From contig OX387184.1 in NCBI GenBank assembly GCA_947561395.2, positions 17,464,205 through 17,528,204 on the forward strand: 64,000 nucleotides of DNA. The letters run 5' to 3'. Below are positions 32,272-44,844 of this stretch, piece after piece. The DNA is from Buxus sempervirens. Its lineage: Eukaryota > Streptophyta > Magnoliopsida > Buxales > Buxaceae. The position numbers and the translations under genes are program-made. The notes beneath the pieces are model-generated. The model saw only the letters and a list, made by a program, of their open reading frames with translations. It ran no database searches and was not told the DNA's origin. Each line of letters opens with the position of its first letter. Within the stretch, counting starts at the first letter, position 1.

Positions 32272-34190
32272 TTGTGGATTTAAGCCATTTTGTGTATTTG
32301 TTCATGCTTTTTATTCATTTGGAATGCTTGCTATTTTGATTGTGCATATTGTTGTATTTTGAAATCTGATGAGGATGCTTTATTGGATTATGCCTAGGAT
32401 CATGTTTATGGGCTTATCTTGGTGTGCATGCCTACTTGTTATATTCTTGTACCATGTCTTGTGAGGTTTTAGTGCCATATTTTGAGCATGAAAATAAAGT
32501 GCAAAAATCCAATAGCTCAATGTATATTTTTGGGGTTTCCAAGCATGTTTACCCCCAATTCAAACCTTTCTTGTGCCATACTTTAGGTATTAAATTTCTA
32601 GGCCTTGATTTGGATATGAATGAAGCATGTCGAGTACCAAAGATGAAGAATACTAAACCTGAAAATTCAGTAGATATTTTGGGCCTTTCAAGCATATTTT
32701 CCTCAACAAAACACCTCTTGTACAATACATTTAGGTGCTATATTTTTAGGCTTTGGTTTGGGCATAAAACAATGTCACTTGAGCACAAAAAATGAAGAAC
32801 AAAAATCTGGAAATTTCAGTGTATATTTTGGGGTTTTCAAGCATGTTTCAACCATCAAAACCTTTCTCATATCATGTCAAGTAGTTGTTAAAATTTTTAG
32901 GCTTCAATTTGGATAGAAAGGGTACACTTTGAGCATGAGAAAAAGCATGAAAATCTGGAAATTTGGGGTAATACTTTTGGAGTTTCAAGTATGCCTTCCA
33001 TGTTTTAATTGGTTTGTACAATAACATGCTTTGGGTGTCACTTTTGGTCATAAGCAGGTTTGGGTGTTTACCATCTTGATTGGCTTGTATTTTGCTTTCA
33101 ATATGATAATTGTTTATGCCTTGGCTTGAAATTGAATGCATGGCTACGAAAAGGAGTGGCAAGGGGCTGGGACGTTGTGAATGTTCCCACAATTTTAAAT
33201 TGCACTTGAGCACAATAAACACTTTGCACAACCTACCCTTTTACCTATAGGAAGTTGAACCATGAATGTGTAGCTTGGCGCACCGAGGTCGTGACTTCGA
33301 AAAGCGAAAGTGAAAAAATTCACCTTAGAATTTGAGTCAATGATGTGATGACAATGGGATCTGTGATTCGATTCCGGGCATCACTAGACTTGAATTCTAA
33401 GTTGCCAATTAAGCCAAAACCCAAAAACCATACGCTTGAAGGTGGAGGAACACGTTTTCAGCTAAAAGTACACAATTGCGTTTGGGGAATTGGGTGTAAA
33501 TGTGGGAAGGCCGTTTGCATGTTTTACAGGCCAAGGTATAATGTGAATACCATATTGAATGAAGGTAATACAAGGTGGCAAGGTAAAGCCATGTTCTTTT
33601 CATGAATGTATGAATTGTGGCAAGTATGATGTCCAAGCCCAATCTGGGGCAAGTTTTGAGGGTCAAGTTAAGGTGAACATCAAGTGGGAATGAAAAAAAA
33701 CCTAATCTGGTAAAAAAATGAGTCAAAAATGGCCATTTCGGCATTTACCGGCAACTCAGGCCGGTTAAGAACAATTCTCTTCATATCCGGTATGAAGTAC
33801 CGGATACAAAGGCTTATGCGTATATCCGGTTATTGTTACCGGATACAATAAGCCATAGCCTTATCCGGTACTTCAGACCGGATACATTCAAAAAATGCAC
33901 AAATTGGCTTTTCAGCCCAAATTTTCAGAATAAAATGCCTAAAACACTGTGGATAATCCTTAGGCACCCTGAAAAGAACATAAAAAATGTTCCAAAAATA
34001 CAAAATCAAAAACAAAAAAAAAGACAAAAAAAATAAATAAAATATTCTTTCAAGATTTAACCTAATTTCGAAACTCAAAGAAGGAACCAAGGTGTCATAT
34101 TTTTTGATACCAACTCAATTCAAACATATGTCAGTCAAACTTTTGAACTTGAAAACTGAGAAAATTCAGCAAATTTGAAAAAAAAATAAT
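32272..34190 (+). other. Long untranslated leader of the gypsy element
   Basis: No long frames. It contains repeated phrases around TTTTGGGGTTTCAAGCATGTTT (near 32525, 32690, 32830 and 32985) that suggest an old 150-bp-scale tandem structure, and the second hairpin cluster. Long leaders before gag are typical of Tat/Ogre elements. Confidence 0.6.
33744..33885 (+). repeat. Second hairpin cluster of the gypsy element, 39-nt pitch
   Basis: Units start at 33744 (diverged, TTACCGGC...GCCGGTTAA type), 33783, 33822 and 33861. The last three have TATCCGGT-N7-ACCGGATAC. The same 25-nt unit and 39-nt pitch as at 30033-30174, but outside the LTR and 1.3 kb before gag. Confidence 0.95.
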
Positions 34191-34199
34191 AAAAAAAAG

Positions 34200-34876
34200 A
34201 AACCTTTGGTTGGTTATTTTTACCAATCAAATCAAATCTTTTTGGGACACTTGGAAGCCCTAGAATATTCCAAGAAACCTTTGGTTGGTTATTTTTATCA
34301 ATCAAATCAAAACATTTGTGGGACACTTGGAAGCCCTAGAATATTCCATGAAAACCTTGGTTGGTTATTTTTATCAATCAAATCAAAAAAATAGGACATT
34401 TGGAAGCATCAGAATATTCCAAAAACCTTTGGTTGGTTATTTTTATCAATCAAAGTCAAAAATTTTTAGGACATTTGGAAGCCTCAGAATATTCCAAGAA
34501 CCTTTGTTTGGTCACGAGAATCACTCAAAGTCAAATCTTTTTAGAACATTTGGAAGCCTCAGAATATTCCAAGAACCTTTGTTTGGTCACGAGTACCACT
34601 CAAAGTCAAATCTTTTTAGGACATTTGGAAGCCTCAGAATATTCCAAGAACCTTTGTTTGGTCACGAGAACCACTCAAAGTCAATTTTTTTTAGGATCTT
34701 TGGAAGCCTCAGAATATTCCAAAAACCTTTGTTTGGTCACGAGTACCACTCAAAGTCAATTTTTTTTAGGACCTTTGGAAGCCTCAGAATATTCCAAAAA
34801 CCTTTGTTTGGTCACGAGTACCACTCAAAGTCAAATCTTTTTAGGACATTTGGAAGCCTCAGAATATTCCAAGCAA
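34200..34876 (+). repeat. 75-bp tandem repeat, nine copies, before gag
   Basis: Unit contains GAACCTTTGTTTGGTCACGA, GTACCACTCAAAGTCAAATC, TTTTTAGGACATTTGGAAGC and CTCAGAATATTCCAA. Copies repeat every 73-76 bp. The first three or four carry GGTTGGTTATTTTTATCAA instead of the GTCACGAG part. Because 75 is a multiple of three, a frame of about 200 codons with a 25-residue repeat (FRTFGSLRIFQEPLFGHEYH) stays open. I do not call it a gene. Confidence 0.92.
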
Positions 34877-35059
34877 AAAAAAATATATAAAAAAATAAAA
34901 AACAAAAAAATCTGGGCTGGTGTTCACCTGACCTACTTATCTACATTTATAGGTGTGTGACTCAGATTAAATGGGAGCTGACATGTTTCTTTGCTTTTCT
35001 TTCACCAGGTACATTTATTTGCAACCATTGCTCCCGTGACCAGATCTAAAGCGAGAGCC

Positions 35060-37311
35060 ATGAATACGGAGGAGAACCAAGCCCAAGCCACCGTACCTAC
35101 TCAGGACTTTGCTCAGCTGCAAGAGCAGGTGGCCGGTCTGGCCAAGATGCTGGGAGACTTACTGGCAGCTCAGGCCCAACAGGCTCAAGCCCAAAATCAA
35201 GCATCGACTTCTCATCAGGCACCACCATCGCAGGCCTACATGCCGCCTCCGGCTCAACCCATGCCTGAGCCCGTTTCTGAACCGGTCCCTGAACCCATTC
35301 TGATCAGGGAAAATACCGCAGAATCTGAGAAAGAGCTGGAGAAAGAAAAGGCTAGGGAAGAAATGGAAAAGAAAATGCTACTCAGGATAGAAAGAATCCA
35401 GGCAGAGCTGAAGGAGGTGAAGGGGGGAAGCAGCCATGGAGGCACCACCTTTGAAGATCTATGCATGTATCCTGACGTATGTCTACCGGCCAAGTTCAGG
35501 TGCCTGGACTTCGACAAATTTGATGGCACGGGCTGCCCATTGAGCCACTTGAAGTTATACTGCGGGGCCTTGTGCCAATTTGGCCGGGATGACGGCATAC
35601 CGATCCAACTCTTCCAAAGGAGTCTGACCGGGTCAGCTCTTAGGTGGTTCGCTACAGTGGACCATGGAAGGATCAGGAGGTGGAAGGACTTAGCCAACGC
35701 CTTCTTAGACCAATATAAATTCAACTCGGAGATTGTGCCAGACCGGTACGACATGATGAGGATGAGCAAGGGGAAGGATGAGCCGGTACGGCAGTACGCC
35801 AAGAGGTGGAGAGAGGCCGCCTCCCAGGTCAGGCCACCTATGCAAGAACCGGAGATGATCTCCACATTCATGGGCACACTGGGGCAGCCTTTCTACAACC
35901 ATCTGGTGGGCCAAATCACCACCAACTTTGCAGCCTTGGTACAGGTGGCGGACCGGATCGAAGAAGGGGTCAGGTCACGAAGGCTGATAGACTACTCTAC
36001 TCTGACTGGGCAGTCTGATTCCTCGGCCTCCATGGCCCAGAAGAAGGGAACCGGGTTCAAGAAGACAGGGGCCCGAAAAGAAGGGGAGGTGAACCTGGTC
36101 CAGGCTCCTCCAGCCAAGAAGCCACTTCATGTGAACATCTCGGCACCCCAACAAGCCCAGCAGGCCCAGCAATCGTACAAAACCCTGCACAATGTCAATT
36201 TCTCCCCTTCCGTGCCTGCAAACCAGAGGAGGGTCTTTACTAAGGAGGAACGGGAGGCCTGGGTGGCAGCAAGGAGGAATAGAGTCTTTACTCCTCTCCC
36301 GATATCGCTGTCCCAACTGCTGCCAACCCTGCTGAAGGGGGAGTATTTAACTCTGAAAGAGCCCAACCCGAATGCCCCGAAGGGGAGGAATTTTGATCCA
36401 GCAATCACATGCGATTATCACATGGGTGCACTGGGGCATTCTACTAACACTTGTTGGATGCTGAAGCATGCGGTCCAGGACTTGTTGGACCAAAAGGCTT
36501 GGTCTTTAACACTGCTGCACCCGCCCCGTCGGGAAATGATATTGGGCAGAACCCTCTGCCATACCACAATGGGGCAGGCCCATCCAACTCCATCACCGCC
36601 ATATCCACCACGAGAAGGGCCTTTGACCCATCTCAGCTTATAGCACCAGTGGGGACCACAGTCCAGGTCCATTTCTTCCAAGAGGAGGAGGAAGAGGAGA
36701 TCAACATGGTCTCCCAAAAAAATAATAATCCTGCTGCTGAGGACATAAGTTCCTCTCTAAACCGGGTCTCTTCACTCATGGTCCAGATGAATACTGCAAG
36801 GCCCCCATTGGTCTTCAATTGCAGTCCACCCATCTATTCACCATCCAAGCCGTCCAAGGCTCCACTGGTCATCAACCTTAACCCCACCACTGCTTCCATC
36901 ACTTCTTCTGTCCCCACAAAATCCAAACTTCAACCCTTGGTTGTAAATGTTCAGCCAGCCCAAACTATCCCTAAACCGGCCCATACATCCCGGTCCAAAC
37001 TCCAGCCGTTGGTGGTCAACATCCCTAAATTAGCCTATTCTGAGGCCGCTGTACCATGGAATTACAGCGAGGGAATCACGGCTACGGTTCCAGTGGTTAG
37101 GAACCAGAACCAGGAGGAGGTGAACCTCATGACGAGGTCGGGGAGATGTGCAGGGGGTGAAGAGAAAGAGAAGGAGACAGAAGTAGAAAAAGAAAAAAAA
37201 GAAAATGAAGAAAAAAGAAAACAGAAAGGAAAAACAAAAATAGGAGAAGACATCCCCAAGGGTGCAGAAAATGAGGCAGCAGACCTCATTAAAATAATTA
37301 AGAAAAGTTAA
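35060..37311 (+). pseudogene. gag: Gag of a Tat/Ogre-type Ty3/gypsy element, frameshifted
   Basis: Start ATG 35060 (MNTEENQAQ) follows APVTRSKARA, the usual TRS motif near the gag start. There is a coiled, Gln/Pro-rich N-terminus, a charged helix (residues about 85-130), then the retrotransposon gag core: FDGTGCPLSHLKLYCGALCQ, SLTGSALRWFATVD, YAKRWREAASQVRPPMQEPE. Next comes the knuckle-like CDYHMGALGHSTNTCWMLKH. At about 36490 the frame changes, and the continuing frame (GLVFNTAAPAPSGNDIGQNP) runs to TAA at 37311 through a linker with EEVNLMTRSGR and an E/K-rich tail. Gag forms the virus-like particle. One frameshift and later stops show a dead copy. Confidence 0.85.
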
Positions 37312-37938
37312 TTCAATCTTGTGGATCAGCTGAACAAGGTCCCGGCCCAGATTTCAATACTGGGCCTTTTGCTCAATTCTGAAAAGCACAGGGATGCATT
37401 GTTAAGGGTGCTACAGAGTGCACATGTATCCCAGACCATTGATCCAGACCAGCTTGGCAAAATGGTTGGTCAAATCTTGTCACATAATGTGATAAGTTTC
37501 TCAGAGGGTGAGATCAGCCCAGGTGGGTGCTATCATGTTGACCCTTTGCACATCACAGTGCTTTGTAAGGGCTGCATGATCGCACGGGTTTTAATTGACA
37601 ACGGGTCGGCATTAAACGTTTGCCCGTTAATCACTTTTACCAAGCTGGGTCTGGACCAGTCAAGGATCAAACGAAATGGGCGGATAGTGAGGGCTTTCGA
37701 TAGCTCCAAGACCCACTCCCTAGGGGAGATTGAACTGCCGGTCACAATTGGGCCGAATATCTTCAACATCACATTTGAGGTGATGGATATACCCGCAGCC
37801 TTCAATCTGCTCCTAGGAAGGCCATGGATACATTCGGCTAGGGCAATACCATCCACGCTCCACCAAAGGGTGAAATATGTAAGAGGGCAAAGGGTGATAA
37901 CAGTCCTAGCCGAAAACTTGGTGCCTCCCATTGTGTAA
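37312..37938 (+). pseudogene. Aspartic protease region of the gypsy polyprotein
   Basis: Continues the gag-linker frame after the TAA at 37309-37311. A conserved helix region LLLNSEKHRDALLRVLQSAH is followed by the retropepsin fold: GCMIARVLIDNGSALNVCPL with DNGS in place of D(T/S)G, and FNLLLGRPWIHSARAIPSTL. This arrangement is typical of the Tat/Ogre lineage. It ends at TAA 37938. Confidence 0.85.
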
Positions 37939-38765
37939 CCTGACGTACCCTTGATAAATGTAGACTTGACTGTCGACAAGATTGCATTTCACTCATTTCA
38001 ATTTGAGGCGGTCAATTACATACCTGGGGGGTGTGAGAAAGAAAAAAGAAAATGAACAACTGCAGAAAATATGGTGAAGAAAGTGATGGAAAAATACCAC
38101 TTTCACCCGGGGAAAGGCCTGGGGATCAATCTGCAGGGGATGGTGGAGCCAATCACGGCTAAGAAATTGATCCCCAAGGTAGGGTTGGGCTTCAAGCCCA
38201 GAGGTTGGAGGAGAATGAAGCATGAGGAGGGGGAGAGCAGAAGCAAAGGAAAACTCCCACATCTGAGGGTGAATTTTCCAAGACCCTCCTATACAATCCA
38301 ACTGTCTCCTCCCATGGACCAGTCCAAACCCTCGTACCGAAACATCAACCCATTTCAAAAGCCTTCTGTTTCAGCCTTGCAGCCATATAGCCCATCCCCA
38401 ATATAGGGAGCAACAGATGGGCCTGGGCCACAGCCCGAGCAGCAGGTGGACTTTTCTGAGGATGTTGGTGCATTCTTCACTATGACTGAGGGCGATGAAA
38501 CTGGTAGTGACAACGAGCTACCTTTCATTGACTGGGCCGCAGTAAAGATTCCGGATGAGGTTGTATCTGGATTGGGCCCCGTAGCAGAAAAGGGCAGTAC
38601 CCACCCGATGATGATGGCATCAGATGCTGGGCTTGAGGGGCAGGCTTTCCCTATTTCCCTCGCTCCCCAAAATTTTGTATTAAACAATTGGGAGGAAACT
38701 CCTGTTACCTTTGAAGCAGCGTTAGTTCGGCAAACTGACGCGGCTTCCAAAAAAAAACTCCAATA
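37939..38765 (+). pseudogene. Protease-RT linker of the gypsy polyprotein, broken
   Basis: Frames at 38071-38406 (KYHFHPGKGLGINLQGMVEP, a G-patch-like segment) and 38446-38766 (acidic, EDVGAFFTMTEGDE) are separated by stop codons. Such a linker precedes RT in this lineage. No catalytic motif is expected or seen. Confidence 0.65.
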
Positions 38766-40530
38766 GTGGAATGCCATTTCCCTGAAGGTTTTAACGGGCC
38801 TTCGTCTTCAGGGGGATTATGTTTAGAGGGCCCACAAAAAACCCAAAAAGATTTTTCTATTTTTTCCAGGAAATTTAATTTTTTCAAAAAGGTCCAAACC
38901 ACTTATGAACCATATAATCAAACCGAATTGGACCAGGTTGAATATGACTTCGACCTTGAGCTCGACTTTGATCTCATGGGGATCGAAGAAGAGACCGAGG
39001 TCAAAGAAGAAGACATTCCAAAAGAAATTGAATACCAATTAGAACGTCATGAAAATGGGGTCCAACCTAATATTGAGGAGACCATATCCATAAATCTTGG
39101 GACCGAAGATGACCAAAAAATTGTGAAAATCGGGTCATGCTTGTCTAATGTGCAGCAAAATGAAATGACACAGTTCTTGGCAGACTACAAAGATGTGTTC
39201 GCTTGGTCATATCGGGACATGCCGGGGTTGGACACTGACATGGTGGTGCATAAGTTGCCAATTTTTCCAGGGGTTAATCCGATTAAGCAGAAGCTGAGAA
39301 GATTGAAGCCGAAATGGACCTTAAAGGTCAAGGACGAAGTGGTCAAACAATTTCAAGCCGGATTTTTGGCAGTCCCTACGTACCTGGAGTGGCTCGCAAA
39401 CATAGTGCCGGTACCAAAGAAGAACGGGAAAGTCCGAATGTGCGTGGATTATAGAGACTTAAACAGGGCAAGCCCAAAGGACGATTTTCCGCTTCCACAC
39501 ATCGACATTCTGGTCGATAATACTGCGGTACATAGCCTGTTCTCTTTCATGGATGGGTTCTCGGGATATAATCAGATCAAGATGGCTAAGGAGGATCAAG
39601 AAAAAATGGCATTTATCACACCTTGGGGCACATTCCACTACACAGTCATGCCATTTGGGCTTAAAAACGCTGGGGCAACATACCAGCGGGCCATGACTGC
39701 ACTATTCCATGACATGATCCATAAGGAGATGGAGGTCTACGTGGATGATATGATTGCCAAATCATGCAAATAGGAGGACCACTTGATCAATCTGAAGAAA
39801 GTGTTTGATCGGCTCAGGAAGTACAGTCTACGGCTTAACCCGGCTAAGTGCGTCTTTGGGGCTACATTAGGGAAGTTACTGGGGTTTATAGTGAGCCGAA
39901 GAGGAATTGAAATTGACCCGGCAAAAGCCAAGGCCATAATTGAAATGCCAGCACCCAGAACTGAGAAGGAGGTCAGGGGTTTTCTTGGAAGGATTCAATA
40001 CATAAGCCGGTTCATAGCACAGCTCACTGCTATCTGTGAACCAATTTTCAAACTTTTGAGGAAAGATAACCCGACGGTCTGGAATGAGGACTGCCAGCAA
40101 GCATTTGGCACAATAAAGAGGTATTTGCTGAACCCACCTGTGCTAGTGCCACCAACTCCAGGAAGACCGTTGATCCTGTACTTGTCAGTGTTGGAAACGT
40201 CGATGGGATGTGTCTTGGGGCAGCATGATGAGACTGGTAGAAAAGAAAGGGCAATTTACTATCTGAGTAAAAAATTCACAGAATATGAAGCCAAATACTC
40301 ACCATTGGAGAAGACTTGCTGTGCTCTAGTGTGGGCCACTTAGAGGCTAAGGCATTACTTCCTTAGTCACTCCACACTATTGATATCCCGGATGGACCCG
40401 TTGAAATATTTATTTGAGAAACCAGCACTAACTGGCAGGATGGCAAAGTGGCAACTACTACTGTCCGAATTTGATCTCACGTACGTCACTCAGAAGGCAA
40501 TCAAGGGTCAAGCCATAGAGGATTCCGATG
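38766..40530 (+). pseudogene. pol: Reverse transcriptase and RNase H of the gypsy element, with two TAG codons
   Basis: One frame throughout. RT shows SYRDMPGLDTDMVVHKLPIF, MCVDYRDLNRASPKDDFPLP, FMDGFSGYNQIKMAKEDQEK, TVMPFGLKNAGATYQRAM and the catalytic YVDD (MEVYVDDMIAKS). The attached RNase H gives ETSMGCVLGQHDE, AIYYLSKKFTEYEAKYSPLE and WQLLLSEFDLTYVTQKAIKG. Two in-frame TAG stops lie at 39771 and 40341; the second stands where WATQRL is usual. After QKAIKGQAI the sequence leaves the element at about 40530; integrase and the 3' LTR are missing. Lineage Tat/Ogre is judged from the RT motifs and the long leader. Confidence 0.9.
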
Positions 40531-41571
40531 CGAATCAGCCACCAAACTTCATATCATTGATAGAGGATTCCGATATGGTTCTAATGGCATCAAGTTTTCC
40601 CAAATCGGAGTCCAGATGAAGAAGTCATGAGCTGGTCAAATCTGGGAATAGTAGAAATCGACTTTACGCTAAACCTCAGATTAGCTGTCTGATCTGGCCC
40701 CGGCAGAATAAGTACTTCGACACGATTCTAACGCAACCAAGTTTGCTGGAATCGGGGTCCCGGATCAGGAGATATGAGCAAAACCGGCTCCCGGGGAGCA
40801 TTTTTTACTTTCCGCTAAAAACTGATTTAGTAGCCCAATTTTGTCCCCGCAGGTAGAGATTTCTGACACGATTCCAACGCAACTGAGTTTTCTGGAATCA
40901 AAGTCCCGAATAAAGAAGTTATGGGCCAGTAAAACCTGGAAATAGCAGAAATTGGTTTTCTGCTAAACCCCAGATCAATCACCCAAACTTATGTCAACCA
41001 AAAGAGCATCTCGACACGATTCCAACACAACTGAATTTGCTGGAATCGGGGTATCGGATTAAAAGATATGAGCAAAACTGTCTTTGGAGGAGCAGTTTCG
41101 CATTTCTGCTAAAAATCCGAATTTTCTACTAAACTTTGGCTCAGTGGGTAAAGCATTTCGTATTGATTCCAATGCCACTAAGTTTGCTGGAATCGAATAC
41201 CAAATGGGAGAGTTATGAGCAGTCAAAATTTCGGAAAATCTGCACACGTGGCAAATATTGAAACAAAAGCAATAAAGTAAAAAGTTTTGAATTAAAAAAT
41301 AATATTTTTATTAAAAATCTAATTAAGGTATTTAATTTAAATAAAAAAGAAAATAAAAAAGGCAAAGCACGCATGTGCGTCAAAACAAAAAAAATCTCTC
41401 ATTAAAATAATTAATAAAATCAAATAATATCTAACAATTTAAATAAATATAAAATAAAAGAAAAAGAAAAATTAATAAAAAATTTGAATTCAGCACATGG
41501 GGGATGAGATGTCCCCCATGAGCTATCCAAGATAAGAACAAGACTGGATGCGTGTGAACATTTCAGGGTTC

Positions 41572-41638
41572 TATGTGTAACCAAAATTTAATTTCGGTTA
41601 CACATAAAACCCTCTTAACCGACATATACTGTCGGATC
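41572..41638 (+). repeat. Hairpins upstream of the TATA box in the truncated LTR
   Basis: First hairpin 41572-41606 has arms TATGTGTAACC and GGTTACACATA around an A/T core. The second (CCGACATA-TA-CTGTCGG, 41619-41635) is weaker. Their centres are 38 nt apart and the TATA box follows 18 bp later. Confidence 0.85.
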
Positions 41639-41655
41639 ACTTTTTTTTTTTTGTT

Positions 41656-41663
41656 TATAAATA
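41656..41663 (+). promoter_or_regulatory. TATA box of the truncated LTR
   Basis: TATAAATA, followed by GGGGGCCCAGCCCCCC, the same layout as the solo LTR (TATAAAAGGGGGCCAGCCCCCC). Confidence 0.75.
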
Positions 41664-42154
41664 GGGGGCCCAGCCCCCCGTCCTTCACTCCTGGCTCCCT
41701 CATTTTCTCCAGCCGCCTCACCCTGTCCGAATCATCCCAAAACCACTTTCAAACCCCATTTCAAGCCCCAAATCATTCTTAAACCACATTCAATTTCTTT
41801 TCCTTCTTCACCCTTTTATTTCAAGCACCAAGAAGGGGCCTAGAAGAGCCTTTGGAGAGGAGGAGGTGCTATCCAAGTCCAAAGGAAGATCAAGAGTACT
41901 CCAAACAATTTTGTAAACCCAAGGTGAGTTCCCTTGTGCTATTTCATTCAACATATATAAATGTGAGTCCATTTGGAGCATGTAGGTCCTCATACATGCT
42001 GTAATATTCTGTTTGTGTATGGTATGTGTGTTTTCTTCTCATTTTATTATCTCTTCATGTCTTTTATGGACCATCACCCTTCTAAGGTAAGAAAGGTAAG
42101 CTTCCGGTAGTTTAAAGTGAGGAAGAGAGGACTTCTTAGTTGATCTAAATGGTC

Positions 42155-42829
42155 TAAGGCTGTGTTTGGAACCCTGGATTTGGGGAGAAAAGAAAAGAAA
42201 ATGCTAAAATTTTTTTTTCTCTTGTTTAGTTTAGATGAGGAAAATGAGATTTTCTCTCCAAATTTTCCCTCGCTTTTTCTCTCCAATGTAAAAAATTTTC
42301 TCTCCAAAAAGGTGGGAATTTTGAAAGAAAAGAAAATTTACCATCACTTATCACTATTCATACCACCCACCCATCCCACTACTATCACCATCCACCACCA
42401 CCATAACCCATCACCCACCACCACCGCAACCCACCATCGCCCGCCACCACCCATCACCACCACCATTTGTCACCACCGCCCACCAGCCACCACCACCACC
42501 CACCAGACGCCACCACCGCCCACCACCAACACCGACCACCACCACCACCACCAACCACCGCCAACCACCACCACCACCAACAACTGCCACCACCACCACC
42601 CACTGCCACCCATCGCCACCATCACCCACTACCACCCGGCACCAACGCCCACCACCCCAACCCATCATCTTTACTACAATATATATATTTTTCTTCTCAT
42701 TTCTCATCTCATCCAAACATCAGAAAAGAAAAGAAAATCAGTATTTTTCTTTTCTTTTCTCTTCTTTTCTTTTCCTTTTTAGCTTTATTTTCTTTTCTCC
42801 CCAAATCCAAGATTCCAAACACAGCCTAA
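42155..42829. mobile_element. PIF/Harbinger-like MITE with TAA duplication and a CCA-repeat core
   Basis: The element is 42158-42826. Ends are GGCTGTGTTTGGAACCCTGG and the complement of GGCTGTGTTTGGAATCTTGG, extended by GATTTGGGGAGAAAAGAAAA on both sides. TAA flanks at 42155-42157 and 42827-42829. The core (about 42365-42665) is a CACCAC/CCA-rich minisatellite that keeps all frames open. No transposase. Confidence 0.88.
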
Positions 42830-43388
42830 AGGTCACTGTAGAATTGCTGTATTTTTTTAGTATAAAGTTGCTGTATTTTTTTTTTCTTTGTAGTTGTTTC
42901 TTTCCATTTAAAAGAGGAGTGTGTTCCTCTTATATCAATCTAATGTACCCCTCCAAATAACCCCCATTTCTCTTCCTTTCTTTGAATGTTCTTTTCTAAA
43001 GCTAAGTGGTAAGGTAGGTTAATATGATCATGATCAAGACCATGTGTGATGCATGCTAGGTTCACTTTTTTTATTCTGGTTATACATGGTTAAGTGTTTA
43101 TTTTGTCTATGTATGAATTTTTCACCATTTAGAGCATGCATATGGTTATTATTGGACTATGTGAGCATCCTTTTATCTACTGTTTTATATATGTTTTACC
43201 TTGGTATTTAGTCTAGTTGCTGTTCTATTCATTACCTAAAGTTACCTCATTGGGTTTCATATAAGTTAGCATGTTTATTCTTGCATTAGAAACTTGTCTA
43301 AGTGCCTTACATGCACCACCGTTTAGTATGATATTTGAGCATACATAAAATCAGTTTTTTTTTTGGTTTCACAACACAATAAGCACAT
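42830..43388 (+). other. Continuing LTR sequence, no gene
   Basis: AT-rich non-coding part of the truncated LTR between the PIF element and the CACTA. No feature beyond poly-T runs. Confidence 0.5.
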
Positions 43389-43837
43389 ACGCACAACAAA
43401 AAAAGGAACTTTTAGTGACGGACCAAGACCGCCGCTAAAAGTCCAGCCTAACAACGCCTGTCCACCGAAGATTCCTCTGTCGTTGATTCTTTCAGCGGCC
43501 GACCACCGCTAAAGCCTCTTTTTGTTTTTTTCTGCTATAAATCGACCCTATACCCTCTTTTTTCTAATTTTTACCCGCCGCCACCACACACCCCCCCAAC
43601 CCCCCAAAACAAAAACACTCGCACGCATTAGGGCGCCCCCAAACCCGTACCCTCTCTACCCGTACCCGACCCCCACCACCCCTCCTCTTTCTCTCTTACT
43701 CGCAATCGCCTAAATTACACTAGATTAATTAAAAAAAATTAATTTGCAAATTAAGAAAAAAAAACATTAATTTGAAACTTGTAGTTTCCGTTACAATATT
43801 AGTACCAAGCAAAAAAAAAAACATGTTTTGTGACATT

Positions 43838-44241
43838 TGATGGTTCAAAATTCATCTACAAACCTTCAAGCTCCACTGCGGAAACAGTCATCTTCATCTA
43901 AACGTTCCAACACAAGGACTAAATTAAGAACAATAATCAAAACAAGGAGACCATTGGCAACTAATAGAATCAAGCAAATTCCCAACTGGAGTCCAATTAC
44001 AATTTTAACTTACAGCATACATTGTGATGAAGCTTGTGATATGAAGGCCGAACTAGCAAATTCCCAACTGGAGTGCTCTTGTGTTACTTCAATATGATCA
44101 TTGCTTCAGCAACCTGATCAACTCCTCATCTCTGAAATTAAAGAAACATATGGTTAGATTAATACCTTAATAGGGTCCAATACAATACCAAAAGGAAATT
44201 TATAAAAAAAACAACAAAGCCTTCGTATAGAGCCATGATAC
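43838..44241. other. Interior of the CACTA left part, no supported gene
   Basis: A short open frame at 43837-44097 has no recognisable domain; basic residues dominate its first half. A/T-rich remainder. Confidence 0.3.
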
Positions 44242-44796
44242 AATCACTACTAAAATTTGGTGAATTAGTTGCGAAATATTACTCGTGACTTCGTGAAAGC
44301 GCCAGTAATTTTGGATATAGGGGCGCTCTCCTTCCGAGCGCCCGAAAACCCGTGTACATGACGTTTGAGGGACTTATACAGCGGCACTTATTTGAGAAAG
44401 CGCCATAAATAATTTTAGGTTTTTTAAATCGAGCTACAGTTCTCCACTTCTCCTTGTTCTTCGCTTCGTTCTTATTCACGCGTTACATCTCGACCACCTT
44501 GCACGTAGCTCAGGATGCAGAGGATTCGGCAATAAAGGAGGGGATGAAGCGATTGTCAGTTCTAGATCTGTTAAAGAGGTAAAAAAAATGAATTCTATGG
44601 AAATAGATCGGGATCTTTGGGAAAATAGAGCGCAGAAGCAAGATTTGATATTGATTGTGGCAGAATGTTCATGATCGATCAGCATAAAAAACGGAGATTT
44701 GGTTGATCGGGTGGAGGAGGTGATCTCTCATGGATCCAAAGAAAAACAGAGGTGATCTTCAAGATTCAAAGGCCTTGAAGTTCTCCACTTCTCCTT

Positions 44797-44844
<48 letters not shown>

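Noticed and set aside
42411..42829. Open frames rich in His/Pro/Thr or Gly/Val
   Set aside because: They are translations of the CCA minisatellite in the PIF element.
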